Source: JAJTFA01 sp044351265 (GTDB lineage Bacteria > Bacteroidota > Bacteroidia > UKL13-3). Taken from it: a stretch of 64,000 bases of DNA. The notes under the pieces are model-generated. The model was given only the letters and a program-made list of their open reading frames with translations. It was not told the DNA's origin and did no database searches. This document shows, piece by piece, positions 8,536-17,269 of the stretch; the first letter of the stretch is position 1, and each line of letters begins with the position of its first letter. The translations under genes were made by a program, and so were the position numbers. The stretch is from NCBI GenBank assembly GCA_044351265.1, contig JBILGC010000002.1:1-64000 (forward strand), read 5' to 3'.

Positions 8536-8552
8536 AGCAATACTCAGTTGCT
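8536..8552. terminator. Weak hairpin between convergent genes
   Basis: AGCAA and TTGCT with a 7-base loop, followed by TTTTAT on the plus strand. The stem has only 5 bp and overlaps neither coding end; it may serve as a weak terminator for the T9SS cargo gene. Confidence 0.3.
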
Positions 8553-8553
8553 T

Positions 8554-10896
8554 TTATAAACTAATTCGAACCTGCAGGTTAATACTTCTTGGCGGATCAA
8601 GTCGCGCTGGCCTTGTGCCAAACTCTCGGTTTGCAATATTATTTACTAGCAACGCAATGGTAATTTGTTGGCTAGCCTGATAGGATGTTCTGATATTGTG
8701 TATCCAGTCTCCTGCACCAACATTATTTAAGAAATTTCCTATACCGGGAATAAGCGTATACAATGGCGCATCTATTTTTTCATAAACACTATAGTACTGA
8801 GAATTATAACCAATACTCAGTTTTTTATACCTTACTTCAATATCTGCCTTTACCAAATGCCTGTTTCGATAGGTGAGTATGGATGTTCTTTCTTCGGCAG
8901 AAAGGCCGTCAAGGCCATTAAAGAAGGCTCGCATATATGGTCCAAAAGATTTTAAATTAGATGCAGAATCCAAATCAACGGGAAAAGTGTAGGTATAGCC
9001 ACAAAGGGTGCTGATATAAAACTCACCGATACTGCCCTCTCCATCTATTGCAAACTCCATTCCTGCTGTGAGGGTGTTGGGGAAGTTAGTAGCTTTAAAA
9101 CCTATTTTTCCGGGGAAAGAATAAAACTGTGGGGGCATTACACTGTAATCAATATAAAAGCTGTCTCTTACCCATTGCTTAAACTGAAACTGAATCAAGT
9201 TTTGATATTCCTGCCAGAAAAAACAAGCATCTAATGCGCCATTAAAATTACCTATTTTAAACCCACGCTTAATCCCTATTTCTGTATACCATCCTCTTTC
9301 ACTTTGCAATGCCGGATTGGGAAGTATTTCAAGTGAGGCAACTCGATCCTGAACCAGCCGCTCGGCTATGGTTGCAAACCTAAAGCCTTCGCCATAGGAA
9401 GCCCTTAAAAAGGTATTCTTGCTTGCTTGATAGTTTAAACCGGCTCTGAACAAGGGGCGTTGTGTCTCTTCAATTGGGCCTTGTGCATTAAACTCATAAC
9501 GCAAACCTGTTGAAGTGTTCCAGCGGCCACGCTGATATTCTAGCTGAGTAAAGCCTGCAGCCGAGTAAGCTGACTGATTGCCGGGATAAACATTACCAGT
9601 GGCCCAAACCCTGTTTATATAAACTCCACTAATGGAATTAAAGCCTTTAAACCACCTGCGGTTAAAATTCACATCATACGCCTGCAGGTTAGCTACTGCA
9701 TCATTCTGGCCCGGAAAAGCTACTGTATCAACAAATCGGGTAATATTGTAGTGCCGCATTTTTAACGAAAGGGTATACTTATTGCCGTGTGTGTAAGTAA
9801 GATGCGGGTCTAATGACCAGATGCGATAATAATCCTGACCAGTTGAGCCTGCAAATGGTCTGAGTATATTGCTGTCGGCATCTTCCCAAAGAAAAAACCT
9901 TCCCCCTTTCTTTAGCATAAATGTGCCATTTACACCGGTAGCCAAACCGGGAATTTTTTGAGACCTGTAGCGGGTTTTAAAATATGTTCGGACCCTGTAT
10001 TGGTCGTTCTGCTCAATATAACTTCGCTCTGCATTTAAGTTGGTACTCAACACCAAATCAAACTGACCGAATTTTTGCTTGTGCACCAAGAAGGCGCCCG
10101 TTGTGAATGGCTGAGAGGTGCGCTCCCACCAAATTGTTGATTTGCGCTTGGGGTTATCAAAAATGCCTTGATACGTTTGTATATAAGTTTGCGGCTTATT
10201 GGTGGGCCATCCGGTTTGTAATGCAATGGTTCCGCTGGAAGCAGAGTTGCCATATAAAACAGAACTTGGACCTTTAATAACTTCTATTTGCTCAGCCGCT
10301 TCAATAGGCATTAAATCCCATTGCACATCACCTACGTCCCCTCCCATCATCGGCATATCATCCAATAGCACCATTACCCTGCTACCCACGTTGTAGGACC
10401 ATCCAACACCTCCTCTGATAAGCGCCTGACCCTCCACCACGCTTACGCCCGGCACACGGTTCATTACATCAGAAAGTGTGTTGGCATTGGTATTACGAAT
10501 CAGCGATGGCTTAATGATGTTTATTGAAACTGCTTCTCTAGACACCTCCTTTTCGTGCTTGCTAGCGGTGATAACAGTTCTACTTAATTCGCTCACAAAG
10601 GGCTCCATATATATAATAACTGTTATCTGGTCGTCTTCTGCAAGTCGCACAACTTGTTCCGTGGTGATATATCCTACCGAGTTGAGTTTTAGTAAACGCT
10701 TACCAGGCAAAACCGTTATTTTAAAATATCCGTTAGTGTCGCCAATAGCGGCTTTTCCATCGTCACATTTAACAGAAACCATTTTAACCGGCTCACTTGT
10801 TCTGCTGTTTTTTACAAGTCCGGCAATAAAGGCCTGCTGTGCCTGCAGAGCATTCGAGATGGCAAAAAGGAATAAAATTATCAGTCTTAAACGCAT
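8554..10896 (-). CDS. TonB-dependent outer-membrane receptor with carboxypeptidase-like N-terminal domain
   Basis: Outer-membrane active transporter of 780 residues. A signal peptide (ends in NALQAQ) is followed by a carboxypeptidase-regulatory-like beta domain (about residues 22-105, GLVKNSRTSEPVKMVSV), a plug (about 110-230, with VMNRVPGVSVVEG, LLDDMPMMGG and EVIKGPSSVLYGNSASSGTI) and a 22-strand barrel ending in SINLQVRISL. The substrate cannot be read from the sequence: no SusD partner, riboswitch or metabolic neighbour is present. The upstream 100-bp region is shared with a divergent small membrane protein. Confidence 0.92.
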   Translation of the reverse strand: MRLRLIILFLFAISNALQAQQAFIAGLVKNSRTSEPVKMVSVKCDDGKAAIGDTNGYFKITVLPGKRLLKLNSVGYITTEQVVRLAEDDQITVIIYMEPFVSELSRTVITASKHEKEVSREAVSINIIKPSLIRNTNANTLSDVMNRVPGVSVVEGQALIRGGVGWSYNVGSRVMVLLDDMPMMGGDVGDVQWDLMPIEAAEQIEVIKGPSSVLYGNSASSGTIALQTGWPTNKPQTYIQTYQGIFDNPKRKSTIWWERTSQPFTTGAFLVHKQKFGQFDLVLSTNLNAERSYIEQNDQYRVRTYFKTRYRSQKIPGLATGVNGTFMLKKGGRFFLWEDADSNILRPFAGSTGQDYYRIWSLDPHLTYTHGNKYTLSLKMRHYNITRFVDTVAFPGQNDAVANLQAYDVNFNRRWFKGFNSISGVYINRVWATGNVYPGNQSAYSAAGFTQLEYQRGRWNTSTGLRYEFNAQGPIEETQRPLFRAGLNYQASKNTFLRASYGEGFRFATIAERLVQDRVASLEILPNPALQSERGWYTEIGIKRGFKIGNFNGALDACFFWQEYQNLIQFQFKQWVRDSFYIDYSVMPPQFYSFPGKIGFKATNFPNTLTAGMEFAIDGEGSIGEFYISTLCGYTYTFPVDLDSASNLKSFGPYMRAFFNGLDGLSAEERTSILTYRNRHLVKADIEVRYKKLSIGYNSQYYSVYEKIDAPLYTLIPGIGNFLNNVGAGDWIHNIRTSYQASQQITIALLVNNIANREFGTRPARLDPPRSINLQVRISL

Positions 10897-10978
10897 GGTC
10901 TAGAAACCGAAAATACACAAAATCCTTTTATTAGCACAAATTCAGTGAGAGCGCTTCTTACATAACTAAGCAAATAAT

Positions 10979-10993
10979 ATTGCATATTGCAAT
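10979..10993. promoter_or_regulatory. Perfect 15-bp palindrome in divergent promoter region
   Basis: ATTGCA-TAT-TGCAAT is a perfect inverted repeat 5 bp before the start of the small membrane protein and 82 bp from the start of the divergent TonB receptor. It could be an operator, though AT-rich palindromes of this size arise by chance. Confidence 0.3.
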
Positions 10994-10998
10994 GGTAA

Positions 10999-11346
10999 AT
11001 GAAAAACATCAGGCAATATGAGAATCTGCACATTATCCTATGGTTGCTAAAGGATGCCTGTTGGTTGATGAAATTCAAGGAGGGTGCGGTTTTAATGGTG
11101 TTACCAACAATCTTGGTTGCCTTACATTTGGCTTGGAAAACACGTAATAACAAAAGGCTTTTTTTGCCCAATATTGCTGTCTGTTTATGGATTTGCGCCA
11201 ATGCCACCTGGATGCTTGGTGAGTTTTTTCTATTCCGTTTTGAAAAACCGGCATTACTCTTCTTTATTGCTGGCGTGTTGGTAATTGCTTCTTTCTTTTT
11301 CTACCGCTTGTATAGAAAAGCAAAGCACCAAAGAAATCATAATTAG
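10999..11346 (+). CDS. Small integral membrane protein, conserved in Bacteroidota, function unknown
   Basis: A 115-residue protein with three or four probable membrane helices: about residues 8-24 (weak, LHIILWLLKDACWLM), 29-46, 60-79 and 85-103. Conserved-looking motifs are QYENLHIILWLLKDACW, HLAWKTRNN and ICANATWMLGEFFLF; I recall similar small proteins in many Bacteroidota without a function. The C-terminus is basic and probably cytoplasmic. It has its own intergenic region on both sides and is not in an operon. A 106-codon antisense frame over this gene has no protein-like features. Confidence 0.75.
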   Translation: MKNIRQYENLHIILWLLKDACWLMKFKEGAVLMVLPTILVALHLAWKTRNNKRLFLPNIAVCLWICANATWMLGEFFLFRFEKPALLFFIAGVLVIASFFFYRLYRKAKHQRNHN

Positions 11347-11397
11347 AAAAGGCCATGAATATTTTCAATTGTTTATCATTTTCTTAAAAACAAATAC

Positions 11398-11405
11398 TAA
11401 TTTTG
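11398..11405 (+). promoter_or_regulatory. Candidate promoter -7 element for citrate synthase
   Basis: TAATTTTG fits TAnnTTTG exactly, 60 bp before the ATG. The nearest TTG (11369-11371) leaves a 26-bp spacer, slightly longer than usual. Confidence 0.4.
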
Positions 11406-11464
11406 GACGGTTTTGAAGTAAAGATTAATCTAAATAATTAACAAACATATTTTCCCAATCAAAC

Positions 11465-12787
11465 ATGGATCATATTAAAAATAAATTTGCAGAAGTTGCC
11501 CTGCCAAAAGCACAGGAAATTAAAGCGTTTTTAAAAGAAAATGCAGCACACTCGCTGGGCTCATACACGCTGGATTCTGTGGCTTCAGGCATGAAAGGAA
11601 TGATTGGGCTCATTACAGAAACCTCTTTGTTGGATGCAGAAGAAGGCATTCGTTTCAGGGGTTACAGCATTCCTGAGTTGAAAGAAAAATTGCCTCGCTT
11701 AGAAGGAACAGATGAGCCATTGCCAGAAGGTCTTTTTTACCTTATGCTAATGGGCGAATTGCCTACCTATGATGAAATGTATGAAGTAGGCAGTAACTGG
11801 ACCAAAAGGGCGGTTGTACCAAAGCATGTTTTTAATGTGATTGATGCCTTCCCGATTAATACCCATCCCATGACTCAGTTCTCGGCTGCTATCATGGCTA
11901 TGCAAACAGAATCTGAGTTTGCTGCAGCATACCGTAAAGGAGTAAATAAAAAAGACTATTGGGTTTATACATTCGAGGATTCGATGAATTTGATTGCTCG
12001 CCTGCCGCGCGTTGCAGCTTATATCTACAGAAGGATGTATAAAAACAATGAGCACATAGAGCCAAACCCTAAACTGGATTGGGCAGCAAACTTTGCTCAT
12101 ATGCTTGGCTACGGAGACAATGATGGATTCAAAGAATTGATGCGCTTGTACATGGTTATTCATGCTGACCATGAAGGCGGCAATGTATCTGCACATACCA
12201 CACACCTTGTTGGCTCAGCACTAAGTGATCCTTATCTTGCTTTTTCTGCTGCCATGAATGGTCTTGCCGGACCTTTGCACGGTTTAGCCAATCAGGAAGT
12301 AATTCGTTGGGTATTGGATTTGCAAAATGAGCTGGGTGGCGGCAAACCAAGCAAAAAAGATATAGAAGATTATCTCAATAAAACAATTGCTGATGGCAAG
12401 GTTGTTCCGGGATATGGGCATGCCGTTTTGCGCAAAACCGACCCTCGCTTTACGGCACAAATGGAGTTTGCTAAAAAGCACATGCCAACTGATGAGTTGG
12501 TAAATATTGTTTGGGATATTTATGATGTTACCCCGGGTATACTTGGTAATATTAAAAAAATTAAAAACCCTTGGCCTAATGTTGATGCCCACTCCGGTGC
12601 ACTTTTGGTTCACTATGGCATGAAAGAATATGATTTTTATACCGTATTGTTTGGTGTTTCAAGAGCATTGGGTGTATTAGCCTCGCTCATCTGGGACCGT
12701 GCTTTAGGCTTCCCACTGGAAAGACCAAAATCGGTAACAACAGATTGGCTCAAGGCACAAATTGCCAAATCAAAAGCATCTGCTTAA
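11465..12787 (+). CDS. gltA: Citrate synthase, eukaryotic (mitochondrial) type
   Basis: Condenses oxaloacetate and acetyl-CoA to citrate, the first step of the TCA cycle. The 440-residue protein follows the mitochondrial enzyme almost block by block: HADHEGGNVSAHTTHLVGSA, LAGPLHGLANQEV, VVPGYGHAVLRKTDPR, NPWPNVDAHSGALL and GVSRALGVLASLIWDRALGF. The catalytic triad (His in IHADHEGG or GPLHG, His in GYGHAV and Asp in NVDAHSG) is complete. The usual bacterial hexameric GltA has different spacing and an NADH site. The N-terminus starts directly with a helical region and has no targeting peptide. It stands alone behind its own promoter. Confidence 0.93.
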   Translation: MDHIKNKFAEVALPKAQEIKAFLKENAAHSLGSYTLDSVASGMKGMIGLITETSLLDAEEGIRFRGYSIPELKEKLPRLEGTDEPLPEGLFYLMLMGELPTYDEMYEVGSNWTKRAVVPKHVFNVIDAFPINTHPMTQFSAAIMAMQTESEFAAAYRKGVNKKDYWVYTFEDSMNLIARLPRVAAYIYRRMYKNNEHIEPNPKLDWAANFAHMLGYGDNDGFKELMRLYMVIHADHEGGNVSAHTTHLVGSALSDPYLAFSAAMNGLAGPLHGLANQEVIRWVLDLQNELGGGKPSKKDIEDYLNKTIADGKVVPGYGHAVLRKTDPRFTAQMEFAKKHMPTDELVNIVWDIYDVTPGILGNIKKIKNPWPNVDAHSGALLVHYGMKEYDFYTVLFGVSRALGVLASLIWDRALGFPLERPKSVTTDWLKAQIAKSKASA

Positions 12788-12792
12788 AAAGC

Positions 12793-13314
12793 ATGTTACG
12801 TAATTTAGTTTACTTCATCTTATTATTTTACGCTGCAGCCGGACTGTCTATAACACTTTCCGGCTGTGGCTTTTATTCACATACGGGCGCGTCCGTTCCG
12901 CCTGATGCTAAAACATTCTCCGTTAGTTACATCTCAAACACGGCTAGCATTGTGGCGCCTACACTAAGTCAGGTGCTTACAGAAAAGCTAAAAACAAAGT
13001 TTATTAACGAAACACAACTAAAGTTGGCACAATCTGATGGAGATTTGCAGTTTAGCGGTAAAATAACAGACTACCGAACTGCTCCTGTTGCTGTTCAAGG
13101 CAATCAATCAAATGCTGTCAACAGACTTACTATGACCGCTGAAATTACGTTTGAGAACAAGAAAGATGAAACAAGGAATTTTACTCAAACATTTACCAAC
13201 TTTGTTGACTTTCCTGCTTCACAAAATTTTGCAGCCGTAGAAAACGAATTAATTGCAAAGGTTACCGATATGATGGTAACCGATGTTTTTAATAAGGCTT
13301 TTATTAATTGGTAA
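12793..13314 (+). CDS. lptE: LptE-like LPS-assembly lipoprotein
   Basis: Probable outer-membrane lipoprotein that plugs LptD in lipopolysaccharide export. ATG 12793 gives a 173-residue protein with a signal ending in the lipobox LSGC (Cys25), followed by GFYSHTGASVPPDAKTF. The region after the Cys (SVSYISNTASIVAPTLSQVLTEKLKTKF) and the YRTAPVAVQGN beta segment fit the Bacteroidota LptE family. An upstream start at 12745 would put 16 extra residues before the signal and overlap citrate synthase, so it was not chosen. The order LptE, TPR protein, SecG is common in this phylum. Confidence 0.82.
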   Translation: MLRNLVYFILLFYAAAGLSITLSGCGFYSHTGASVPPDAKTFSVSYISNTASIVAPTLSQVLTEKLKTKFINETQLKLAQSDGDLQFSGKITDYRTAPVAVQGNQSNAVNRLTMTAEITFENKKDETRNFTQTFTNFVDFPASQNFAAVENELIAKVTDMMVTDVFNKAFINW

Positions 13315-13368
13315 GGCTACCTGTATTCACAAATTTTTATTTACTTCGCGGGTTGAAGCAGGCCAAAC

Positions 13369-14232
13369 GTGAACAAGTCAGAATTCATTACCTTAGTTGA
13401 GCATCCCGAAAATCTAGAGAAAGTGCATATACAGGCACTAAAAGGCATTATTGCAGATTTTCCTTACCTGCAGCAAGCACATAGCATTTTAACCAAAGCG
13501 CTTTACTCTCAAAAGCATTATGAGTTTGAAAAGCAGCTCAAATACACCGCTTTAATGGTGCCCGACAGAGAGGTGCTGTATGCTTATATTCATGATATCA
13601 AGGTTGAGAAAGATGCACCTACTGTTTCTGTTTTGCCGGAGCTGAGCATCCCTGTTGAAACAGACGAAATAGCTGTGCTGGCGGTGCCGGCCTTAGAACG
13701 TCCAGCAATTGAGGTGGCAGAAAGGATAGAAACTGTGACTGAAGCCCCTCAGCTAGTAATTGAGCCAGAGCAGGAGTTAACATTTTTAGAATGGTTACAG
13801 CGTAGCGAAAACCCTTCTGGGGTTAAAGCAGAAGACGCTGCTGCTAAAGTTAAGGATACACACACAAGCCTTCCTGATATAGAAAAAGCTGATTTTACTG
13901 TTGATGTAAAGGAAGAAAAAGATGCAGAAGAGAATACGGCCAAACCCGCCTCCAATATTCACGATTTTGAAAACATTTTAGATAAATTTATACGGGAAAA
14001 CCCAAGTATAAGCAGGCCCAAGGCCGAATTTTATAACCCGGTTAATGTGGCCAAGCAAAGTGTTGAAGAAGATGAAGACCTTGTAACAGAAACACTTGCA
14101 AATATTTATTACAAACAGGGGCACTACAAAAAAGCTATTCGTACCTACGAAAAATTATGCTTGATTTATCCTCATAAAATGGCTTACTTTGCCTCCCTTA
14201 TTCAAAAAATAAAAACAGAAAATAAAGATTAA
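13369..14232 (+). CDS. Hypothetical cytoplasmic protein with C-terminal TPR-like segment
   Basis: A 287-residue protein with no signal peptide. The N-terminal 80 residues (LVEHPENLEKVHIQALKGII, FPYLQQAHSILTKALYSQ) are helical and conserved in Bacteroidota at this place. The middle (about 85-200) is rich in Glu, Val and Ala and looks disordered. The last 50 residues (VTETLANIYYKQGHYKKAIR, TYEKLCLIYPHKMAYFASLI) read as one TPR unit. The start is GTG. The stop is 1 bp before the secG start, so it is probably co-translated with secG; a link to secretion or envelope assembly is an inference from position only. Confidence 0.75.
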   Translation: MNKSEFITLVEHPENLEKVHIQALKGIIADFPYLQQAHSILTKALYSQKHYEFEKQLKYTALMVPDREVLYAYIHDIKVEKDAPTVSVLPELSIPVETDEIAVLAVPALERPAIEVAERIETVTEAPQLVIEPEQELTFLEWLQRSENPSGVKAEDAAAKVKDTHTSLPDIEKADFTVDVKEEKDAEENTAKPASNIHDFENILDKFIRENPSISRPKAEFYNPVNVAKQSVEEDEDLVTETLANIYYKQGHYKKAIRTYEKLCLIYPHKMAYFASLIQKIKTENKD

Positions 14233-14233
14233 T

Positions 14234-14605
14234 ATGTTCGTATTTGTATCTATAGTAATTATTGTAGCATGTATATTGCTCACACTTATTGTTCTAATTC
14301 AAAACCCAAAAGGTGGAGGAATAGCAGCCAATTTTGTTGCACCCAACCAAATAATGGGTGTTAAAAGAAGCACGGATGTGGTTGAAAAGGCTACATGGAT
14401 TTTAGCAGCAACACTTATTGTATTAGCTCTGGGAAGCAATTTCTTTCGTCCATATGGTGAAGCAACCACAAACACGGTTGACAGTAGACTAAAAGAAAAC
14501 ATTGAAAACACAGTTGTTCCTGCAGCTCCTCAACAACAGGCTCCTGCAGCAGCACCTGCCCAACAGGGTGTTCAACCCGACCCGAATGCAGCGCCTGCGC
14601 AATAA
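14234..14605 (+). CDS. secG: Preprotein translocase subunit SecG
   Basis: Small subunit of the SecYEG channel in the inner membrane. Two membrane helices (about residues 3-22 and 54-72) flank the conserved cytoplasmic loop with IQNPKGGGIAANF and MGVKRSTDVVEKATW. The C-terminal 45 residues are a low-complexity Gln/Ala/Pro tail, often seen in Bacteroidota SecG. Length 123. It begins 1 bp after the TPR protein and is followed by a strong terminator, so it is the last gene of the lptE-TPR-secG unit. Confidence 0.92.
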   Translation: MFVFVSIVIIVACILLTLIVLIQNPKGGGIAANFVAPNQIMGVKRSTDVVEKATWILAATLIVLALGSNFFRPYGEATTNTVDSRLKENIENTVVPAAPQQQAPAAAPAQQGVQPDPNAAPAQ

Positions 14606-14617
14606 ACGATAATAAAT

Positions 14618-14647
14618 CTCGGTAGTAGCTCTATCGGGGTTTTTTTG
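14618..14647 (+). terminator. Rho-independent terminator after secG
   Basis: An 8-bp stem (CTCGGTAG with CTATCGGG, containing two G-T pairs) with loop TAGCT, followed by GTTTTTTTG. It closes the lptE-secG transcript. Confidence 0.8.
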
Positions 14648-14709
14648 TCCTAATAACACCTAATACCTAGCTGTTTAATTGCAATAATTATCCAACACAT
14701 TTTCCTGAT

Positions 14710-14739
14710 TTGTTTTTTACAGTTTGGCCTTTAGATTTG
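14710..14739 (+). promoter_or_regulatory. Promoter of the thiamin riboswitch transcript
   Basis: TTG 14710-14712, a 19-bp spacer and TAGATTTG 14732-14739 match the Bacteroidota sigma-A consensus exactly. The expected start of transcription is at about 14745, the first base of the riboswitch P1 stem. Confidence 0.65.
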
Positions 14740-14744
14740 CAACT

Positions 14745-14823
14745 GTCTTTAGGGGTGGCTGTAATAAGTCTGAGATAATACCCTTGGAACCTGATCGGGA
14801 TAATGCCTGCGAAGGGATAAGAC
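14745..14823 (+). promoter_or_regulatory. TPP riboswitch (THI element)
   Basis: The conserved core is complete: TCTGAGA at 14769-14775, ACCCTTGGAACCTGATC, GGATAATGCC and GCGAAGGGA. P1 is formed by GTCTT (14745-14749) and AAGAC (14819-14823). The element binds thiamin pyrophosphate and should switch off the TonB receptor that follows by letting the terminator at 14891-14918 form. A perfect hairpin (CGAAAAGC-ACA-GCTTTTCG, 14823-14841) directly after the aptamer shares one base with P1 and may belong to the switching structure. Confidence 0.95.
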
Positions 14824-14890
14824 GAAAAGCACAGCTTTTCGGTGTGTACATTTAAACGTGTATTCACATCCAAGTGGTAAACAAATATCT

Positions 14891-14918
14891 GCAGCAACCA
14901 ACCCCGGTTGCTGTTTTT
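14891..14918 (+). terminator. Intrinsic terminator of the TPP riboswitch
   Basis: A perfect 8-bp stem (CAGCAACC with GGTTGCTG, loop AACCCC) followed by TTTTT, ending 23 bp before the start codon of the TonB receptor. Its position after the aptamer suggests control by premature termination. Confidence 0.8.
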
Positions 14919-14941
14919 GTTTAACTGTTTAGTTCTATTTT

Positions 14942-17155
14942 ATGTTACGTTTTTCGTTATTGGTGTGTATGGGTTACTTGCTTATGTGGACCGGCTATGC
15001 TCAACCTGTTGCCGATTCATTAACCGGTAAAACCATTCAGGAAGTTGTGCTGGTTGGTATTCGTGCCGGAAAAAACATACCGGTTACTTACACCAATATC
15101 ACGGCTGCACAATTAAAGCAAATTTACTACGGGGCCGATTTACCCACCGTATTGCAAACCACACCTGCTATACATTCATACAGTGATAATGGAACCGGTA
15201 TGGGCTACAGCTTTTTCAGGCTGCGGGGCATGGACCAAAGCCGTATTAACCTTACTGTTAACGGGGTGCCTGTTAATGACCCCGAAAATCAAGGCACCTT
15301 TTTTAACAACTTTGCTGATTTGGCCAGCAGCGCTCATTCCATTCAAATTCAGCGGGGAGTGGGCACCTCCACCAACGGAACTGCCGCTTTTGGAGGCAGC
15401 ATTAATATTCTAACCCGCACCTTAACCGATAAAGCCGGTGCAGAAATAAACCTAGGATACGGTTCTTTTAATACACGCAGAATAACAGCCGAGGCACAGA
15501 GCGGAAGAATAAAAGATAAATACGCCATGTATGTGCGTCTATCCAATCTGGCAACCGATGGTTTCCGCGAGCGCTCAGGTAGTGAAATTACATCGTATAT
15601 GTTTAGCGCTGCACGTTTTGGCAGTAAGACGGTTCTTAAACTGAACGCGTGGGGTGGTGATGCACAATCGGAGCTGGCCTATATCGGAACGGACGAAGCC
15701 ACGTTAAAAAACAACCGCAGAACCAACCCTCTCGAACAAGGTGAGCGTGATCGCTTTCAGCAGCATTTTTTCCAAATGCAATACCAGTACGTTTTCTCAA
15801 AAAGGTCAGGCATCAATGCTTCGGCCTATTATGTAAGGGGTATTGCCCCACAGTTTCAGGTCTATTTTGCGGCATCTTCGTTTTTTCCATACTCATTTTA
15901 CAATATGCCCGAGCCTATTATAGGTTCAGATACCATACGTGAAACCAATGCAATGGTTTCTTACCGGCTTAATCAGCATTTTTATGGAGGGTTTGCCAAT
16001 TACTTCTATCATGGCGATAAGTTAAAACTAGATGCAGGTATTCATGTATACAGTTTTACTGCAGATCATTTTATGGAGGTACAACGCATGGATATATTGC
16101 CAACAGGTTTTTCAGGAGGCCATAGAGTTTATTTTAATACCGGCAATAAGCAAGAGGCTTCTGCATTTTTAAAAGCAAATTATAACCTTACTGCCCGTGC
16201 ATCGATTTTCGGGGATGTACAAATGCGCTCAGCGTTTTTCCGCTACAGCGCACAAGCCATGCAATATACTGCAGCACCTTTTAGTTCTGAAAATATGCAG
16301 TGGATATTTATCAACCCTAAGGTGGGTGCTAAATTCAGTGTAAATGAATATACAGATATTTATGCAATGGCTGGAATAACCGGACGTGAACCCACCCGAT
16401 TTGATTATTTTCAGGATGATTATGCCACACGCAATGTTAAGCAGGATGATATAAAACCAGAATATGTAACCGATTATGAAGCCGGTGTGCGCATTAATGC
16501 GCGTTCGTTGCAATTAAATGCAAATGTGTACTACATGGATTTTACCAATGCCATCATCAATACAGGTCAGGTTAATGACTTTGGTTATCCGATAACCACA
16601 AACGTAGCTGCCAGCATGCGCAGCGGATTGGAGCTTGATTTCAGTTGGAAAATAAATAAGTATTTTGAATTAATCCATGCAGGCAATTATAGCTATAACC
16701 GCATACAGAAGATCACACAATTCTACACCGACAGTACGTTTAGCAGCATAGGATTTACCTATTCACGAACCACTCCTGCACTTACCCCATCAGTAATCGT
16801 GAACCAAGGTTTAAGGATTATACCATTTGAATGGCTGTATTCTGAAATCAATGCACGTTATGTTTCGCAACAGTTTGTAGATAACAGCTCAACAAAAACG
16901 GCAGCAGTTGCAGAATACTTGGTTACGGATTTGCGCCTTGGGTTACAACTTAAACAATGGCTAAAGCAGCAAGTATGGCTTACGTTTAATGTCAATAATC
17001 TCTTCAATCAATCCTACAATGCGTGGGGCAACACAGGCACGTTCAGCAATGTGGTAGACTACCGCCCGGACGGAACAACAGCCGGCACGATTACTCCTGT
17101 ATTTTTTGCAGCACCACCTCGTAATTTCTTTATTACCCTTAGTTGGAAAATATAA
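14942..17155 (+). CDS. TonB-dependent receptor, probable thiamin (vitamin B1) transporter
   Basis: Outer-membrane receptor of 737 residues. A signal peptide (ends in GYAQ) leads straight into the plug (EVVLVGIRAGKNIPVTYTNI, LPTVLQTTPAIHSYSDNGTG, GVPVNDPENQG, QIQRGVGTSTNGTAAFGGSI); the carboxypeptidase-like N-terminal domain found in the other two receptors here is absent. The barrel ends in FFITLSWKI. The substrate is inferred from the TPP riboswitch and terminator immediately upstream; riboswitch-controlled thiamin receptors are known in Bacteroides. No inner-membrane thiamin transporter (PnuT) or thiamin kinase follows; the next gene is a tRNA with its own promoter. Confidence 0.9.
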   Translation: MLRFSLLVCMGYLLMWTGYAQPVADSLTGKTIQEVVLVGIRAGKNIPVTYTNITAAQLKQIYYGADLPTVLQTTPAIHSYSDNGTGMGYSFFRLRGMDQSRINLTVNGVPVNDPENQGTFFNNFADLASSAHSIQIQRGVGTSTNGTAAFGGSINILTRTLTDKAGAEINLGYGSFNTRRITAEAQSGRIKDKYAMYVRLSNLATDGFRERSGSEITSYMFSAARFGSKTVLKLNAWGGDAQSELAYIGTDEATLKNNRRTNPLEQGERDRFQQHFFQMQYQYVFSKRSGINASAYYVRGIAPQFQVYFAASSFFPYSFYNMPEPIIGSDTIRETNAMVSYRLNQHFYGGFANYFYHGDKLKLDAGIHVYSFTADHFMEVQRMDILPTGFSGGHRVYFNTGNKQEASAFLKANYNLTARASIFGDVQMRSAFFRYSAQAMQYTAAPFSSENMQWIFINPKVGAKFSVNEYTDIYAMAGITGREPTRFDYFQDDYATRNVKQDDIKPEYVTDYEAGVRINARSLQLNANVYYMDFTNAIINTGQVNDFGYPITTNVAASMRSGLELDFSWKINKYFELIHAGNYSYNRIQKITQFYTDSTFSSIGFTYSRTTPALTPSVIVNQGLRIIPFEWLYSEINARYVSQQFVDNSSTKTAAVAEYLVTDLRLGLQLKQWLKQQVWLTFNVNNLFNQSYNAWGNTGTFSNVVDYRPDGTTAGTITPVFFAAPPRNFFITLSWKI

Positions 17156-17178
17156 TTACACATAAAAATAAGGCATAT

Positions 17179-17209
17179 TTGCATAGCTAAACAGGCGCAT
17201 GTACATTTG
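17179..17209 (+). promoter_or_regulatory. Promoter of tRNA-Leu
   Basis: TTG 17179-17181, a 20-bp spacer and TACATTTG 17202-17209, an exact match to the Bacteroidota consensus. Transcription should start at about 17215, at a small hairpin (CCCGA-CTTT-TCGGG, 17214-17227), leaving a leader of about 55 bases before the tRNA. Confidence 0.65.
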
Positions 17210-17269
17210 CAATCCCGACTTTTCGGGAGGTAGACGAAAGCTAAGTAGTGGAAGTTTAAATTTTTATTT

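Noticed and set aside
10887..11207. A 106-codon minus-strand frame over the small membrane protein and the promoter region
   Set aside because: The plus-strand frame has coherent membrane helices and conserved motifs; the antisense one does not.
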